Assembly: GCA_021844355.1 (NCBI GenBank)
Contig: JAKBTP010000222.1
Span: forward strand, 1-22,830
Source of the DNA: a bacterium
Lineage (GTDB): Bacteria > Chloroflexota > Dormibacteria > Aeolococcales > Bog-877
Direction of reading: 5' to 3'
Length of the DNA stretch: 22,830 nucleotides
Shown piece by piece: positions 16,303 through 22,830 of the stretch. The translations under genes and the position numbers were made by a program. The notes below the pieces were generated by a model. That model saw nothing but the letters and a program-made list of their open reading frames with translations, ran no database searches and was not told the origin of the DNA. The first letter of the stretch is position 1. Every line of letters starts with the position of its first letter.

Positions 16303-16513
16303 GCGCCTTCGCGAGCTCGGCGCCGTCCGGGTCGGGTCCCAGGAGCCTCGGCATCACAGTCTGCCTCCCCGCTTGAGGCCATTCTACGGTGAGCTGGCCG
16401 CGCGGAGGGGACTGCTACACTTCCCCGCGGCTCAAACCGGCTCAGTGCGGCCATCTCCCGGGCCCCGAGACCTCAAGTTCGGGTCGCCGCCGGGGAGAGG
16501 AGGGATTCTGGTT
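16303..16513. promoter_or_regulatory. Divergent promoter region between tetR and aldehyde dehydrogenase
   Basis: On the plus strand TGC-TACACT (16413-16421) is an extended -10 candidate for the dehydrogenase. It is followed by two direct copies of CGGCTCA (16428-16434, 16438-16444) exactly 10 bp apart, one helical turn, a possible regulator site. On the minus strand TAGAAT (16386-16381) is a -10 candidate for tetR. No good -35 is seen for either. GAGGAGGG (16497-16504) is the dehydrogenase ribosome site. Confidence 0.35.
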
Positions 16514-17950
16514 GTGGCAGCAAGAGTAGAGGACCAGCGAGCCCGCCGCGGCTACATCGGCGGCGAGTTCGTCGAGCTCGAAGGGCAGGAGCGGATTCCC
16601 GTCTTCGAGGCCTCCAGCGGCGAGGTCTTGGCCGAGGTGACGGAGGCCACGCCGAGCGACGTCGATCGTGCGGTCCGGGCGGCGCAGAGGGCGCTGCCGG
16701 AATGGTCGGCCAGGCCACCAGCCGAGCGGGCCGCCGCGCTCAGCAGCTGGCACCAGGCGATAGAGGGGCGTGCTGAGGAGTTCGCCACCTCGATCAGCCG
16801 GGAGGTGGGGACGCCGATCCGCCACTCGCGTTCCATCCAGGTGGGCAACCCACTGGCGATCCTTGCCCACACTGCGGACGCGCTCACCTCCATGACGTTC
16901 ACCGAACAGGTGGGCAACTGCCTTGTGGCCCTCGAACCGGTCGGCGTGGTGGGCGCCATCACCCCCTGGAACTACCCCCTTCAGCAGGTGGTGGCCAAGG
17001 TCGCCCCAGCGCTGGCCGCAGGGTGCACGGTGGTTCTCAAGGCCAGCGAGGTGGCGCCGCTTACAGCCTTCATCCTGGCGGAGACCGCGGGAGCCGCTGG
17101 ACTTCCTCCGGGCACGCTCAACGTGCTCGTGGGGCGAGGCGAGCTCACCGGGGAGGCCCTGGTCACCCACCCCCTGGTCGACAAGCTGTCCTTCACCGGT
17201 TCCACCCGGGCGGGGCGAAGGATCGCCGAGCTGGCGGGTTCTCTGGTCCGCCCGGTGACTCTCGAGCTGGGGGGCAAGTCGGCGAGTCTGGTCCTGGACG
17301 ATGCGGACCTGGCCACCGCGGCCAAGTTCGCCGTTTACAACGCTTTTCTGAACTCGGGACAGACGTGCACCGCGCTCACCCGGCTGCTGGTGCCTCGCGC
17401 CCGGATCAGGGAGGCGGAGGAGGTGGCCGCCGCGACGGCCGCCAAGTTGGTGCCGGGCGATCCGCTGGACGAGGCGACCCGACTCGGGCCACTGGCCTCC
17501 GAGAGCCAGCTCGAGCGAGTCCGCGGCTACATCCGCCTGGGCATCGAGGAGGGAGCCCGGCTGGTCTGCGGGGGGGCGGCGCCACCCGCGGGCCGGGAGC
17601 GGGGATACTACGTCCAGCCGACCATCTTCGGCGATGTCGACCCGGGCATGACCATCGCCCAGGAGGAGATCTTCGGCCCTGTTCTGTGCATCATCGGCCA
17701 CGACGGGGACGACCATGCGCTGGAGATCGCCAATGGGACCCCGTACGGGCTGGCCGGCGCCGTCTGGTCGTCGGACCAGCAGCGAGCGCTGGCCGTGGCC
17801 CGACGGCTGCGGGCAGGGACCGTCGAGGTGAACGGCGGGGCCTTCAGCACGGAAGCTCCGTTCGGTGGGGTCCGCCAATCCGGGTATGGCCGGGAGTTCG
17901 GCAGGTATGGGATCGCGGAGTTCCTGACGCCCAAGTCACTCCAGCTCTGA
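16514..17950 (+). CDS. NAD(P)-dependent aldehyde dehydrogenase
   Basis: This enzyme oxidises an aldehyde to its acid with NAD(P). The 478-residue length is standard for the superfamily. Landmarks in order are PWNYPLQQ (oxyanion Asn), KASEVAPLT, the FTGSTRAGRRI cofactor strand, LELGGKSASLVLDDADL with the general-base Glu, NSGQTCTALTR with the nucleophilic Cys, EEIFGPVL, and a C-terminal GVRQSGYGREFG. The GTG at 16514 was chosen because GAGGAGGG lies nine bases upstream; the open frame extends further but without homology. Nearby FAD oxidoreductases make aldehydes or imines from amino compounds, so an amino-acid-derived semialdehyde is a plausible substrate, but family members of this type are broad. 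It is divergent from the TetR gene and convergent with the first oxidoreductase. Confidence 0.93.
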   Translation: MAARVEDQRARRGYIGGEFVELEGQERIPVFEASSGEVLAEVTEATPSDVDRAVRAAQRALPEWSARPPAERAAALSSWHQAIEGRAEEFATSISREVGTPIRHSRSIQVGNPLAILAHTADALTSMTFTEQVGNCLVALEPVGVVGAITPWNYPLQQVVAKVAPALAAGCTVVLKASEVAPLTAFILAETAGAAGLPPGTLNVLVGRGELTGEALVTHPLVDKLSFTGSTRAGRRIAELAGSLVRPVTLELGGKSASLVLDDADLATAAKFAVYNAFLNSGQTCTALTRLLVPRARIREAEEVAAATAAKLVPGDPLDEATRLGPLASESQLERVRGYIRLGIEEGARLVCGGAAPPAGRERGYYVQPTIFGDVDPGMTIAQEEIFGPVLCIIGHDGDDHALEIANGTPYGLAGAVWSSDQQRALAVARRLRAGTVEVNGGAFSTEAPFGGVRQSGYGREFGRYGIAEFLTPKSLQL

Positions 17951-17962
17951 CCCCGGCGGCGA

Positions 17963-18014
17963 CCCGGACCTGTCCATGGCAGCGAGTCACGGCGGGTGGG
18001 TCACCCGGTCCGGG
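17963..18014. terminator. Possible hairpin between convergent genes
   Basis: CCCGGACC (17963-17970) pairs with GGTCCGGG (18007-18014). Directly inside the right arm is a second stem, GGGTG (17994-17998) with CACCC (18002-18006), loop of 3. It follows the dehydrogenase stop and faces the oxidoreductase 3' end. There is no T-tract, so it may only be a transcript end-stabiliser or chance in GC-rich DNA. Confidence 0.3.
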
Positions 18015-18081
18015 GAGCGGATGCCCCAAGGCCGGTGGCGGCCCATCCGGAGACCGCCCAAGCCATCTCCGTCGAGCCCAC

Positions 18082-19278
18082 TCAGCGCGCGGTGTTGAGA
18101 TCGTCCCGGTATTCACCATCGGGCTGGATCGGCCTGCCCTCCGCGAAGCGCTCCACCCCGAAGGCTCCTAGGTCGACGCTGGAGGCCGCCCCGTCGGCGA
18201 CCAGCTCCGCCACCGCCAGGCCCACCGCTGGAGAGATCTTGAACCCCATCCCGGAGAACCCGGCAACCAGCAGGCAACCAGGCAGGGTGGGCACCGGCCC
18301 GATGAGGGGCCTGGTGTCAGGGGTCATGTCATAGACACCGGTGACGGCGCCGACGATGCCACCGTCAGCGAGCCCGGGCACCCTGCGGCTCGCCGCCTGG
18401 ACCAGCGCCACGGCCTCCGCCTCCGTGGGGTGCTGTGGGAAGTTGTCGGGGTCCACGCCGCGCGGTCCGTAGAAGCTCCCCACCAGGGTTGTCCCCGGAA
18501 CGTCCGGACGGAAGTAGGTCCGGCTCACCGAGTCGATGCAGGCCATAGGGTCGACCGGCTCCGCCTTGGAGCGACGCACGAACGACACGTGGTGGAACTC
18601 CGTCTCGATGGGCGGGTCCCAGCCCGCCGCGCGCAGCAGCGGCCGGGTCCAGACTCCCGTCGCGCAAATCACCAGTGACGCTTCGATCGGCCCTTCCGCG
18701 GTGTCTACCCCGGTCACCTGGTCGCCGCTCCGGCGCAGCCCCAGGACCTTGGTTCCGGCCAGGTAGACCACCCCGAGCTCCCTGGCCCGGGTCAGCAGGT
18801 CACTGGCCACCTGTCCCGGGCTGCCGTACCCCGACTCCGGCTCATAGGCGGCGACCTCCACATCCTCCACGGCCCAGGTGGGCGCCAGGGCGGCCAGGGT
18901 TGGGCGGTCGATCAACTCAACCTGCGCCCCGCACTCACGCTGCATGGCCACGTTCTGGCGCAGCTTGTCCGCCTCGTCGGCATGGACTATGCGGACGAAC
19001 GGGGCGGGGTGAAACACCGGCTGGCCCCCGACGAGCTGGGTCCACGCGCGGAACATCCGGAAGCTGAGGACGGCCAGCTCCACCTCTTCCCGGAAGGTGT
19101 AATGCATGCGGATCAAAGCTGAGGAACGGCCGGTCATTCCCTCGCCGACTGAGCCCTGGTCGCATATCACGATCCGGCCCACCCCGCGGGCGGCGAGCTG
19201 GTACGCGATGGAAGCTCCCATCACGCCTGCGCCCACTATGCAGACGTCGGCCCCGCCCAGCCCCTCACCTTGGTTCAT
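18082..19278 (-). CDS. FAD-dependent oxidoreductase, DAO/sarcosine oxidase beta type
   Basis: This is a flavoprotein of the D-amino-acid oxidase (DAO) superfamily, 398 residues, which would oxidise the C-N bond of an amino acid or N-methyl amine. The dinucleotide fold VCIVGAGVMGASIAYQLA (GxGxxG at 16-21) opens the protein, and a late GVYDMTPDTRPLIGP plus VAGFSGMGFKISP close the FAD and substrate site. The Cys that carries covalent FAD in monomeric sarcosine oxidase (two residues before the Tyr of that motif) is Gly here, so the flavin is probably non-covalent. ATG 19278 has a G-rich GGGGGG ribosome site just upstream. It is followed by the convergent dehydrogenase. Substrate candidates include sarcosine, dimethylglycine or a cyclic imino acid. 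Confidence 0.88.
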   Translation of the reverse strand: MNQGEGLGGADVCIVGAGVMGASIAYQLAARGVGRIVICDQGSVGEGMTGRSSALIRMHYTFREEVELAVLSFRMFRAWTQLVGGQPVFHPAPFVRIVHADEADKLRQNVAMQRECGAQVELIDRPTLAALAPTWAVEDVEVAAYEPESGYGSPGQVASDLLTRARELGVVYLAGTKVLGLRRSGDQVTGVDTAEGPIEASLVICATGVWTRPLLRAAGWDPPIETEFHHVSFVRRSKAEPVDPMACIDSVSRTYFRPDVPGTTLVGSFYGPRGVDPDNFPQHPTEAEAVALVQAASRRVPGLADGGIVGAVTGVYDMTPDTRPLIGPVPTLPGCLLVAGFSGMGFKISPAVGLAVAELVADGAASSVDLGAFGVERFAEGRPIQPDGEYRDDLNTAR

Positions 19279-19344
19279 GGTTCCCCCCCAACATGCGCAT
19301 GGTCCCTCGGGTCAAGCTGGCGCCGACATCCCCGAGCCGCAACC

Positions 19345-19575
19345 TCATCGATACGTGTCAAGTGTGCACGGAAGCGGCCACGGCGGGCGCGGGCCGATGT
19401 TGCAGTAGGGCGCGGGCCTGAGTCCCGGGGCCAGGGTGGCGCGCAGCCTGGCCGCGGATTGGCGGGAGTCGACCTGCGCCGACAAGGGACCAGCGCCGTG
19501 GCACACGACGTCCGACGGAATCACCGCGTGGTCGCCCGCGGTGGAGCACCCACGCCTGAACACTCGCACGGTCAA
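19345..19575 (-). CDS. Candidate small gene after the DadA-like gene, unrecognised
   Basis: A 76-codon frame begins with a TTG that overlaps the stop of the DadA-like gene as TTGA, the same junction used by tetR/adnA. By my count GC is about 84% at third positions against about 65% at first and second, a coding-like bias. The product has four Cys (about residues 10, 25, 58, 71), many Pro and Arg, and no family I recognise; the spacing does not resemble a 2Fe-2S ferredoxin. Otherwise the 293 bases between the two oxidoreductase genes hold no evident gene. A chance open frame in GC-rich DNA is a real alternative. Confidence 0.3.
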   Translation of the reverse strand: MTVRVFRRGCSTAGDHAVIPSDVVCHGAGPLSAQVDSRQSAARLRATLAPGLRPAPYCNIGPRPPWPLPCTLDTYR

Positions 19576-20837
19576 CTCGAGAACCGGGCAGGCGATAAGG
19601 CGCTGGCGAACGATGGCAGCGGGTCCCCCGCCAGGATGTCCGCCACCAGTTCCCCGGTGGCGGGGGCCAGGGTGACGCCAAGCATGGCGTGACCGGTGGC
19701 CGCGATCACATTGGGCACACGCCTGAGCGGTCCGATCACCGGCAAGCCGTCGGGCACCATCGGCCGCAGGCCTGACCAGGGTGGGGAGGGTTCCGCCAGG
19801 GTCAACTGGGGCAGGTAGCGCGTGGGCGCGCGGAGCATCGCGGCGACGCGCCCCGGGTTCGGCGCGACTGCGTCGGTGCCCAGTTCCATGGTGCCCAGCA
19901 CCCGCACCCCCTCGCGAAACGGGGAGACGGCCACCCTGGCCTCACTGAGATAGATGGCGTGGCGCAGCGGTGGACTGCTGCGAGCGAACGTGACGCTGTA
20001 GCCCTTCCCACCCCGAAGGGGGATCCTCGCACCCAGCCTGGAGCTGAGGCGGGCGGTCTCCACCCCTGCCGCCAGCACGAACGCGTCGGCCGGTAGCGTG
20101 CCGCCCCCTGCCAGCACGGCCGCGACGGCTCGCCCCCCCCGCGTCTCCAACGCCACCACTCTGGTCTCGGGGAGCACCGTGACCCCGGCCTGCTCCAGCC
20201 AGCGGCTCAGGCCAGCGGCGAACGCCTCCGGCCGGACATGGAAGTCAACCGGAGCGAGGACCCCGGCGGCCGGCAGCCCCCCGGTGGCGGGTTCGGCTTG
20301 GCTCAAATCACCTCTCTCAATGAGAGCGGCCGGAGGCAGATGGGGAATCCGCCGCAACAGCGCCATCTCCTCCTCTGCCGCCCGGCGGCTCATGAAGAGC
20401 AAGAGCAGCCCCTGATGGTGGGCCTCGAACACGACTCCCGCCTCCTGGAGGCGATGGAACTGCTGGGTCACCGCGCTCGCGAGGGCGGCCACCGCACCCA
20501 TGCCCCGGTCGTGGTCACGGCGGTTGCAGTGGCGGCCGAAGGCGATCAACCAACCCCAGAACGACGGGTCCCAGCCGGGGCGGACCAGCAGGGGGCTCCC
20601 AGGATCCAGCATCCACTTCGCCGCCGTGGCCAGTACCCCGGGTCCGGGCACCGGCGCCGACAGGGAGGGGCAGACCCAGCCGCCGTTGCCTGCTGAGGCG
20701 CCCCCACCGGGCCGCCCCGCCTCCACCAGGATGACCTCGAAGCCCCGCCGGTGGAGCGAATAGGCACAACACAGGCCGATGACTCCCCCGCCAACCACGA
20801 CGACCGCCCGGGTCGATCCGGTTCCCACTCTCCCCAT
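19572..20837 (-). CDS. DadA-like FAD-dependent D-amino-acid dehydrogenase
   Basis: This is a DAO-superfamily flavoprotein of 421 residues, close to the length of DadA (about 420-430), which deaminates D-amino acids and passes electrons to the respiratory chain. The N-terminal FAD fold is VVVVGGGVIGLCCAY (GGGxxG at 16-21), followed by AGRPGGGASAGNGGWVCPS, the DadA-type GWDPSFWGWLIAFGRHC, PVDFHVRPEAFAAGL, and the C-terminal GLRPMVPDGLPVIGP with TGHAMLGVTLAPATGELVADIL. DadA relatives also include D-hydroxyproline dehydrogenases. ATG 20837 has only a weak GAAGG about 10 bases upstream. It is divergent from the third oxidoreductase; the 312-bp gap between them contains the promoter described there. 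Confidence 0.88.
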   Translation of the reverse strand: MGRVGTGSTRAVVVVGGGVIGLCCAYSLHRRGFEVILVEAGRPGGGASAGNGGWVCPSLSAPVPGPGVLATAAKWMLDPGSPLLVRPGWDPSFWGWLIAFGRHCNRRDHDRGMGAVAALASAVTQQFHRLQEAGVVFEAHHQGLLLLFMSRRAAEEEMALLRRIPHLPPAALIERGDLSQAEPATGGLPAAGVLAPVDFHVRPEAFAAGLSRWLEQAGVTVLPETRVVALETRGGRAVAAVLAGGGTLPADAFVLAAGVETARLSSRLGARIPLRGGKGYSVTFARSSPPLRHAIYLSEARVAVSPFREGVRVLGTMELGTDAVAPNPGRVAAMLRAPTRYLPQLTLAEPSPPWSGLRPMVPDGLPVIGPLRRVPNVIAATGHAMLGVTLAPATGELVADILAGDPLPSFASALSPARFSS

Positions 20838-20941
20838 GCCGTCAAGCCCTTCGAGGCCGAGTTACGCCAGCTCCGTGGTCTGTCGACCGCCCCCGCGAAC
20901 GCTCCGGGGGACCCGGTCGCGGCCTTCGCCCAGGCACGCGG

Positions 20942-20971
20942 TTGACACGGCGGCCCCGGCGCTTCTATAGA
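20942..20971 (+). promoter_or_regulatory. Promoter for the rightmost FAD oxidoreductase
   Basis: TTGACA (20942-20947, perfect) is followed after 18 bases by TATAGA (20966-20971, four of six). It is the clearest housekeeping-type promoter in the right half and reads toward the gene at 21153, leaving a leader of about 175 bases. The rest of the 20838-21045 spacer shows no gene or RNA that I recognise. Confidence 0.6.
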
Positions 20972-20972
20972 A
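20963..20972. promoter_or_regulatory. Palindrome over the -10 box, candidate operator
   Basis: TTCTATAGAA is a perfect 10-bp inverted repeat centred on the -10 element. An AT-rich palindrome with a central TA is typical of sites bound by GntR/FCD dimers, and a FCD regulator is encoded at 22379-22830. It could also be a by-product of the -10 sequence itself. Confidence 0.4.
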
Positions 20973-21045
20973 AGTATCACTCGCGACCTGACCGCCGTCG
21001 GGCTGGAGGCGCCCTGGCGAGGATCCGTGGGTGGAGGTAAAGAGA

Positions 21046-21153
21046 GTGGCCGCAGATGAGTTCGACCCGGACACACCGGCAGCGAATGGTCCTCGTCCCG
21101 GGCGGGCAGAGGCCGGCCCCCGAGTCAGGCAGCGGGACCATCCACTTCTGTGA
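21046..21153 (+). CDS. Possible 35-residue leader ORF before the FAD oxidoreductase
   Basis: A GTG at 21046 stands eight bases after a strong GGAGG. The 35-codon frame ends with TGA at 21151-21153, overlapping the oxidoreductase ATG by one base (TGATG). That ATG has no ribosome site of its own, so translation could depend on reading this leader. Against it, third-position GC is only about 63% and first-position GC is highest, unlike normal genes here, so the peptide is probably not conserved as a protein. No Cys and no recognisable domain. Confidence 0.3.
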   Translation: MAADEFDPDTPAANGPRPGRAEAGPRVRQRDHPLL

Positions 21154-22307
21154 TGGCACGGCCACTCCCGACCACAGCTGAGATCACCATCGTTGGCGGC
21201 GGCGCGATGGGCTGCAGCCTCGCCTATCACCTCGCGGCACAGGGCCGGAAACCCCTGGTGCTGGAACGAGGGAGGCTCGGGGGCGGATCCACCGGCCGGT
21301 GTGCCGGGGGGGTTAGGCAGCAGTTCTCCACTGCCATCAACGTCCGCCTCGGTCAGCGCGCGATCGAGCTCTTGGGAGAGTTTGAGTCGGTCACGGGCAC
21401 GGACCCGCAATACCGGCCCATCGGCTACCTGCTGCTCGCGACCTCCCAGCGCCAGGCCGACAACCTGGCCCGGGATGTCTCTCTGCAACGCCGTCTGCAG
21501 GTGCCAGTCGAGGTCCTGGGAGCCGACGACGTGGGCCGGCTCGTACCGGGCCTTGCGACCCACGACGTCCGCGCCGCGAGCCTGTGCCCCACGGACGGGC
21601 TGGCCGGTCCCAACGAGGTGACCACCGGCTACGCCGCGGCCGCAGTCCGGCTCGGAGCTCAAGTCGAGGAGGGCGTTGAAGTGGTGGGTATCGACCTCCA
21701 GGGGGAGACGGTCGTCGGGGTCCGCACCGACCACGGCGTGGTCTCTTCGCCCGAGGTCGTGGTCTGCACCGGCCCGCAGTCGCGCCGGCTCGGAGAGATG
21801 GCCGCCATCACGATCCCCGTCGACCCCCTGAAACGCCACGTGCTGCTCACGGAGCCCTTTCCCGGACGGCCGAGCCACAGCCCCATGACCATCGACCTGG
21901 CCACCGGCCTCTACTTCCACCCTGAAGGAGACGGCCTGCTGATGGGGATGGGCGATCCCTCTCAGACCTTCGGCGATGACTTGTCGGTCGACTGGGACTT
22001 CCTGCCCAAAGTGATTGAGGAAGGGAGCCGCCGGCTTCCGCCCCTCCAAGGGGCGTCCCTTCGAACCGTGTGGGCCGGCCTCTACGAGATGACCCCCGAC
22101 CGCCAGCCGCTGGTGGGCAGCGTAGGCGCCCGGCCGGGGCTCTGGCTAGCCTGTGGCTTTTCCGGCCATGGGTTCATGATGGCGCCGCCCGTAGGGGAGA
22201 GCCTGGCGGCCGTGATGTGCGGCACCGCCCCGCGGATAGACATGAGCCCCTTCGCTCCGCTCCGCTTCTCCGGCGGAACTCTGGTCCCGGAGTCCGTGTT
22301 CATCTGA
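21153..22307 (+). CDS. FAD-dependent oxidoreductase, sarcosine oxidase beta/DMGDH type
   Basis: This third DAO-superfamily flavoprotein of the cluster has 384 residues. FAD fold ITIVGGGAMGCSLAYHLA (GGGxxG at 15-20) is followed by LGGGSTGRCAGGVRQQFS, typical of heteromeric sarcosine oxidase beta and related dehydrogenases, then GYLLLATS, and a C-terminal GLYEMTPDRQPLVGSV with ACGFSGHGFMMAPPVGE. This GLYEMTPD form matches the beta-subunit and dimethylglycine dehydrogenase groups better than monomeric sarcosine oxidase; the covalent-FAD Cys is absent. No alpha, gamma or delta subunit is nearby, so it may act alone. I prefer the ATG at 21153 to the adjoining GTG at 21150. Convergent with the GntR gene, 71 bp apart, without a clear terminator between them. 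Confidence 0.88.
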   Translation: MARPLPTTAEITIVGGGAMGCSLAYHLAAQGRKPLVLERGRLGGGSTGRCAGGVRQQFSTAINVRLGQRAIELLGEFESVTGTDPQYRPIGYLLLATSQRQADNLARDVSLQRRLQVPVEVLGADDVGRLVPGLATHDVRAASLCPTDGLAGPNEVTTGYAAAAVRLGAQVEEGVEVVGIDLQGETVVGVRTDHGVVSSPEVVVCTGPQSRRLGEMAAITIPVDPLKRHVLLTEPFPGRPSHSPMTIDLATGLYFHPEGDGLLMGMGDPSQTFGDDLSVDWDFLPKVIEEGSRRLPPLQGASLRTVWAGLYEMTPDRQPLVGSVGARPGLWLACGFSGHGFMMAPPVGESLAAVMCGTAPRIDMSPFAPLRFSGGTLVPESVFI

Positions 22308-22378
22308 CGACCGCTGGGCCCCCGACTGCCATCCAACGGCAACATCGAGGTCAAGCCGCCAAGACCATCGACGGACCG

Positions 22379-22830
22379 TCACTCCTCCCCATCCCGGCCG
22401 GCCCAGAGGCCTCGCGTGTGGTGCAGATGGCGCCGCATATGGCCCTCCACGAGCTTCGTGTCCCCGCTCTCCAGGGCGTCGAGGAGCTCGCCGTGCTCGG
22501 CGGCGGTGGGAACCAGGCGTCCGCTGAGCGCCAGGCCGGCGATCCCGTGCAGGCGGGCCTCGTCCCGCAACCTGGCCACCAGATCCACCAGCCGCCGGTT
22601 GCCCAGCCCCGCGAGCACCTCCAGGTGGAAGGTGCGGTCGGTCCAGAGGAATTCGATCAGTTGGCGGTGCTGGGCCTGGGCCAGCAGCTCACCGGCGAGG
22701 CCCCGGAGCCGCATGGTGTCCAGTGGGGCATGCTCCCGCGCCACCCGGACCACGGCCGGCAGCTCGACCAGAAGGCGGAGCTCATACAGCTCGTCGAGAT
22801 CATGCTCGCTCAGCACCGGTACCCTGAAGC
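22379..22830 (-). CDS. GntR-family regulator, FCD domain (5' end outside window)
   Basis: Only the C-terminal effector domain is inside the window. The frame runs off the right edge (FRVPVLSEHDLDELYELRLLVE just within it), so the winged-helix DNA-binding domain should lie beyond. The FCD fold is recognisable by DELYELRLLVELPAV, the metal/ligand segment DRTFHLEVLAGLGNRRL, and EHGELLDALESGDTKLVEGHMRRHLHHT, with Asp and His residues in the places that usually bind a divalent metal or a carboxylate effector. FCD regulators commonly sense organic or amino acids and control adjacent catabolic genes, which fits the oxidoreductase next door. The GTG at 22816 is not taken as the start. Confidence 0.88.
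   Translation of the reverse strand, partial: FRVPVLSEHDLDELYELRLLVELPAVVRVAREHAPLDTMRLRGLAGELLAQAQHRQLIEFLWTDRTFHLEVLAGLGNRRLVDLVARLRDEARLHGIAGLALSGRLVPTAAEHGELLDALESGDTKLVEGHMRRHLHHTRGLWAGRDGEE

Noticed and set aside
16442..17878. 478-codon minus-strand open frame opposite the aldehyde dehydrogenase
   Set aside because: Complement of a complete enzyme with all catalytic residues; no recognisable domain in the antisense product.
20978..21150. Riboswitch (for example glycine) in the leader of the FAD oxidoreductase
   Set aside because: I could not match any riboswitch core or a terminator/antiterminator pair; the leader ORF explains the ribosome site better.
20862..22049. 395-codon minus-strand frame opposite the third FAD oxidoreductase
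   Set aside because: Same reason: the plus-strand gene has clear FAD motifs, and the antisense protein has none and would swallow the promoter region.
22308..22378. Terminator between the third oxidoreductase and the GntR gene
   Set aside because: Only 4-5 bp stems (GGTC/GACC, GACGG/CCGTC) and no T-tract.
1..22830. CRISPR array, tRNA, insertion sequence or phage attachment site
   Set aside because: No regularly spaced repeats, transposase or integrase frames, terminal inverted repeats or tRNA-like sequence were noticed on either strand.

Overview
The window is very GC-rich (about 70% by eye, with third codon positions richer still), uses many GTG and some TTG starts, and is tightly packed. 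Several neighbouring genes overlap by ATGA, GTGA or TTGA. The AdnAB-like helicase-nuclease pair, the ImuA'/ImuB/DUF6504 set, the CHAD and SCP2 proteins and a GAAC-N4-GTTC SOS box point to Actinomycetota or a neighbouring terrabacterial lineage such as Dormibacterota or Chloroflexota. That placement is inferred from gene content and is not proven. I saw no rRNA, tRNA, CRISPR array, transposase or phage gene, so this looks like ordinary chromosome.

Left part (1-5157). A plus-strand run holds a CHAD-domain protein (5' end outside the window), an orphan ParA-type ATPase and an MFS transporter, all with overlapping ends. It converges on a minus-strand ftsH, leaving only a 5-bp gap.

DNA-damage block (5199-7495). 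On the minus strand lie an ImuA'-like RecA relative, an ImuB-like Y-family polymerase relative with a beta-clamp motif, and a DUF6504 protein. All three overlap and sit behind one promoter whose -35/-10 spacer contains a perfect SOS palindrome. This is the best-supported regulatory inference here. The position of the promoter also argues that imuA starts at a TTG codon and not at the upstream ATG.

Middle (7597-9322). Divergently, an HU-family protein is followed by an NDUFA9-like NAD(P)-binding SDR and a small SCP2 sterol-carrier-domain protein, probably one operon. The last gene overlaps the end of adnB tail to tail.

Recombination operon (9309-16260, minus strand). A TetR regulator, an AdnA-like protein with a degraded motor, and an AdnB-like protein with an intact UvrD motor are joined by TTGA and GTGA overlaps. 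Both large proteins end in RecB-type nuclease domains flanked by four or five cysteines suited to an Fe-S cluster.

Right part (16381-22830). This looks catabolic: an aldehyde dehydrogenase divergent from the TetR gene, three different FAD-dependent amine/amino-acid oxidoreductases and a GntR/FCD regulator cut by the window end. It suggests oxidation of an N-methylated, D- or cyclic amino acid to an aldehyde and then an acid; the substrate cannot be read from sequence. The promoter of the third oxidoreductase has an AT-rich palindrome over its -10 box and a possible 35-codon leader ORF that ends on the oxidoreductase start codon.
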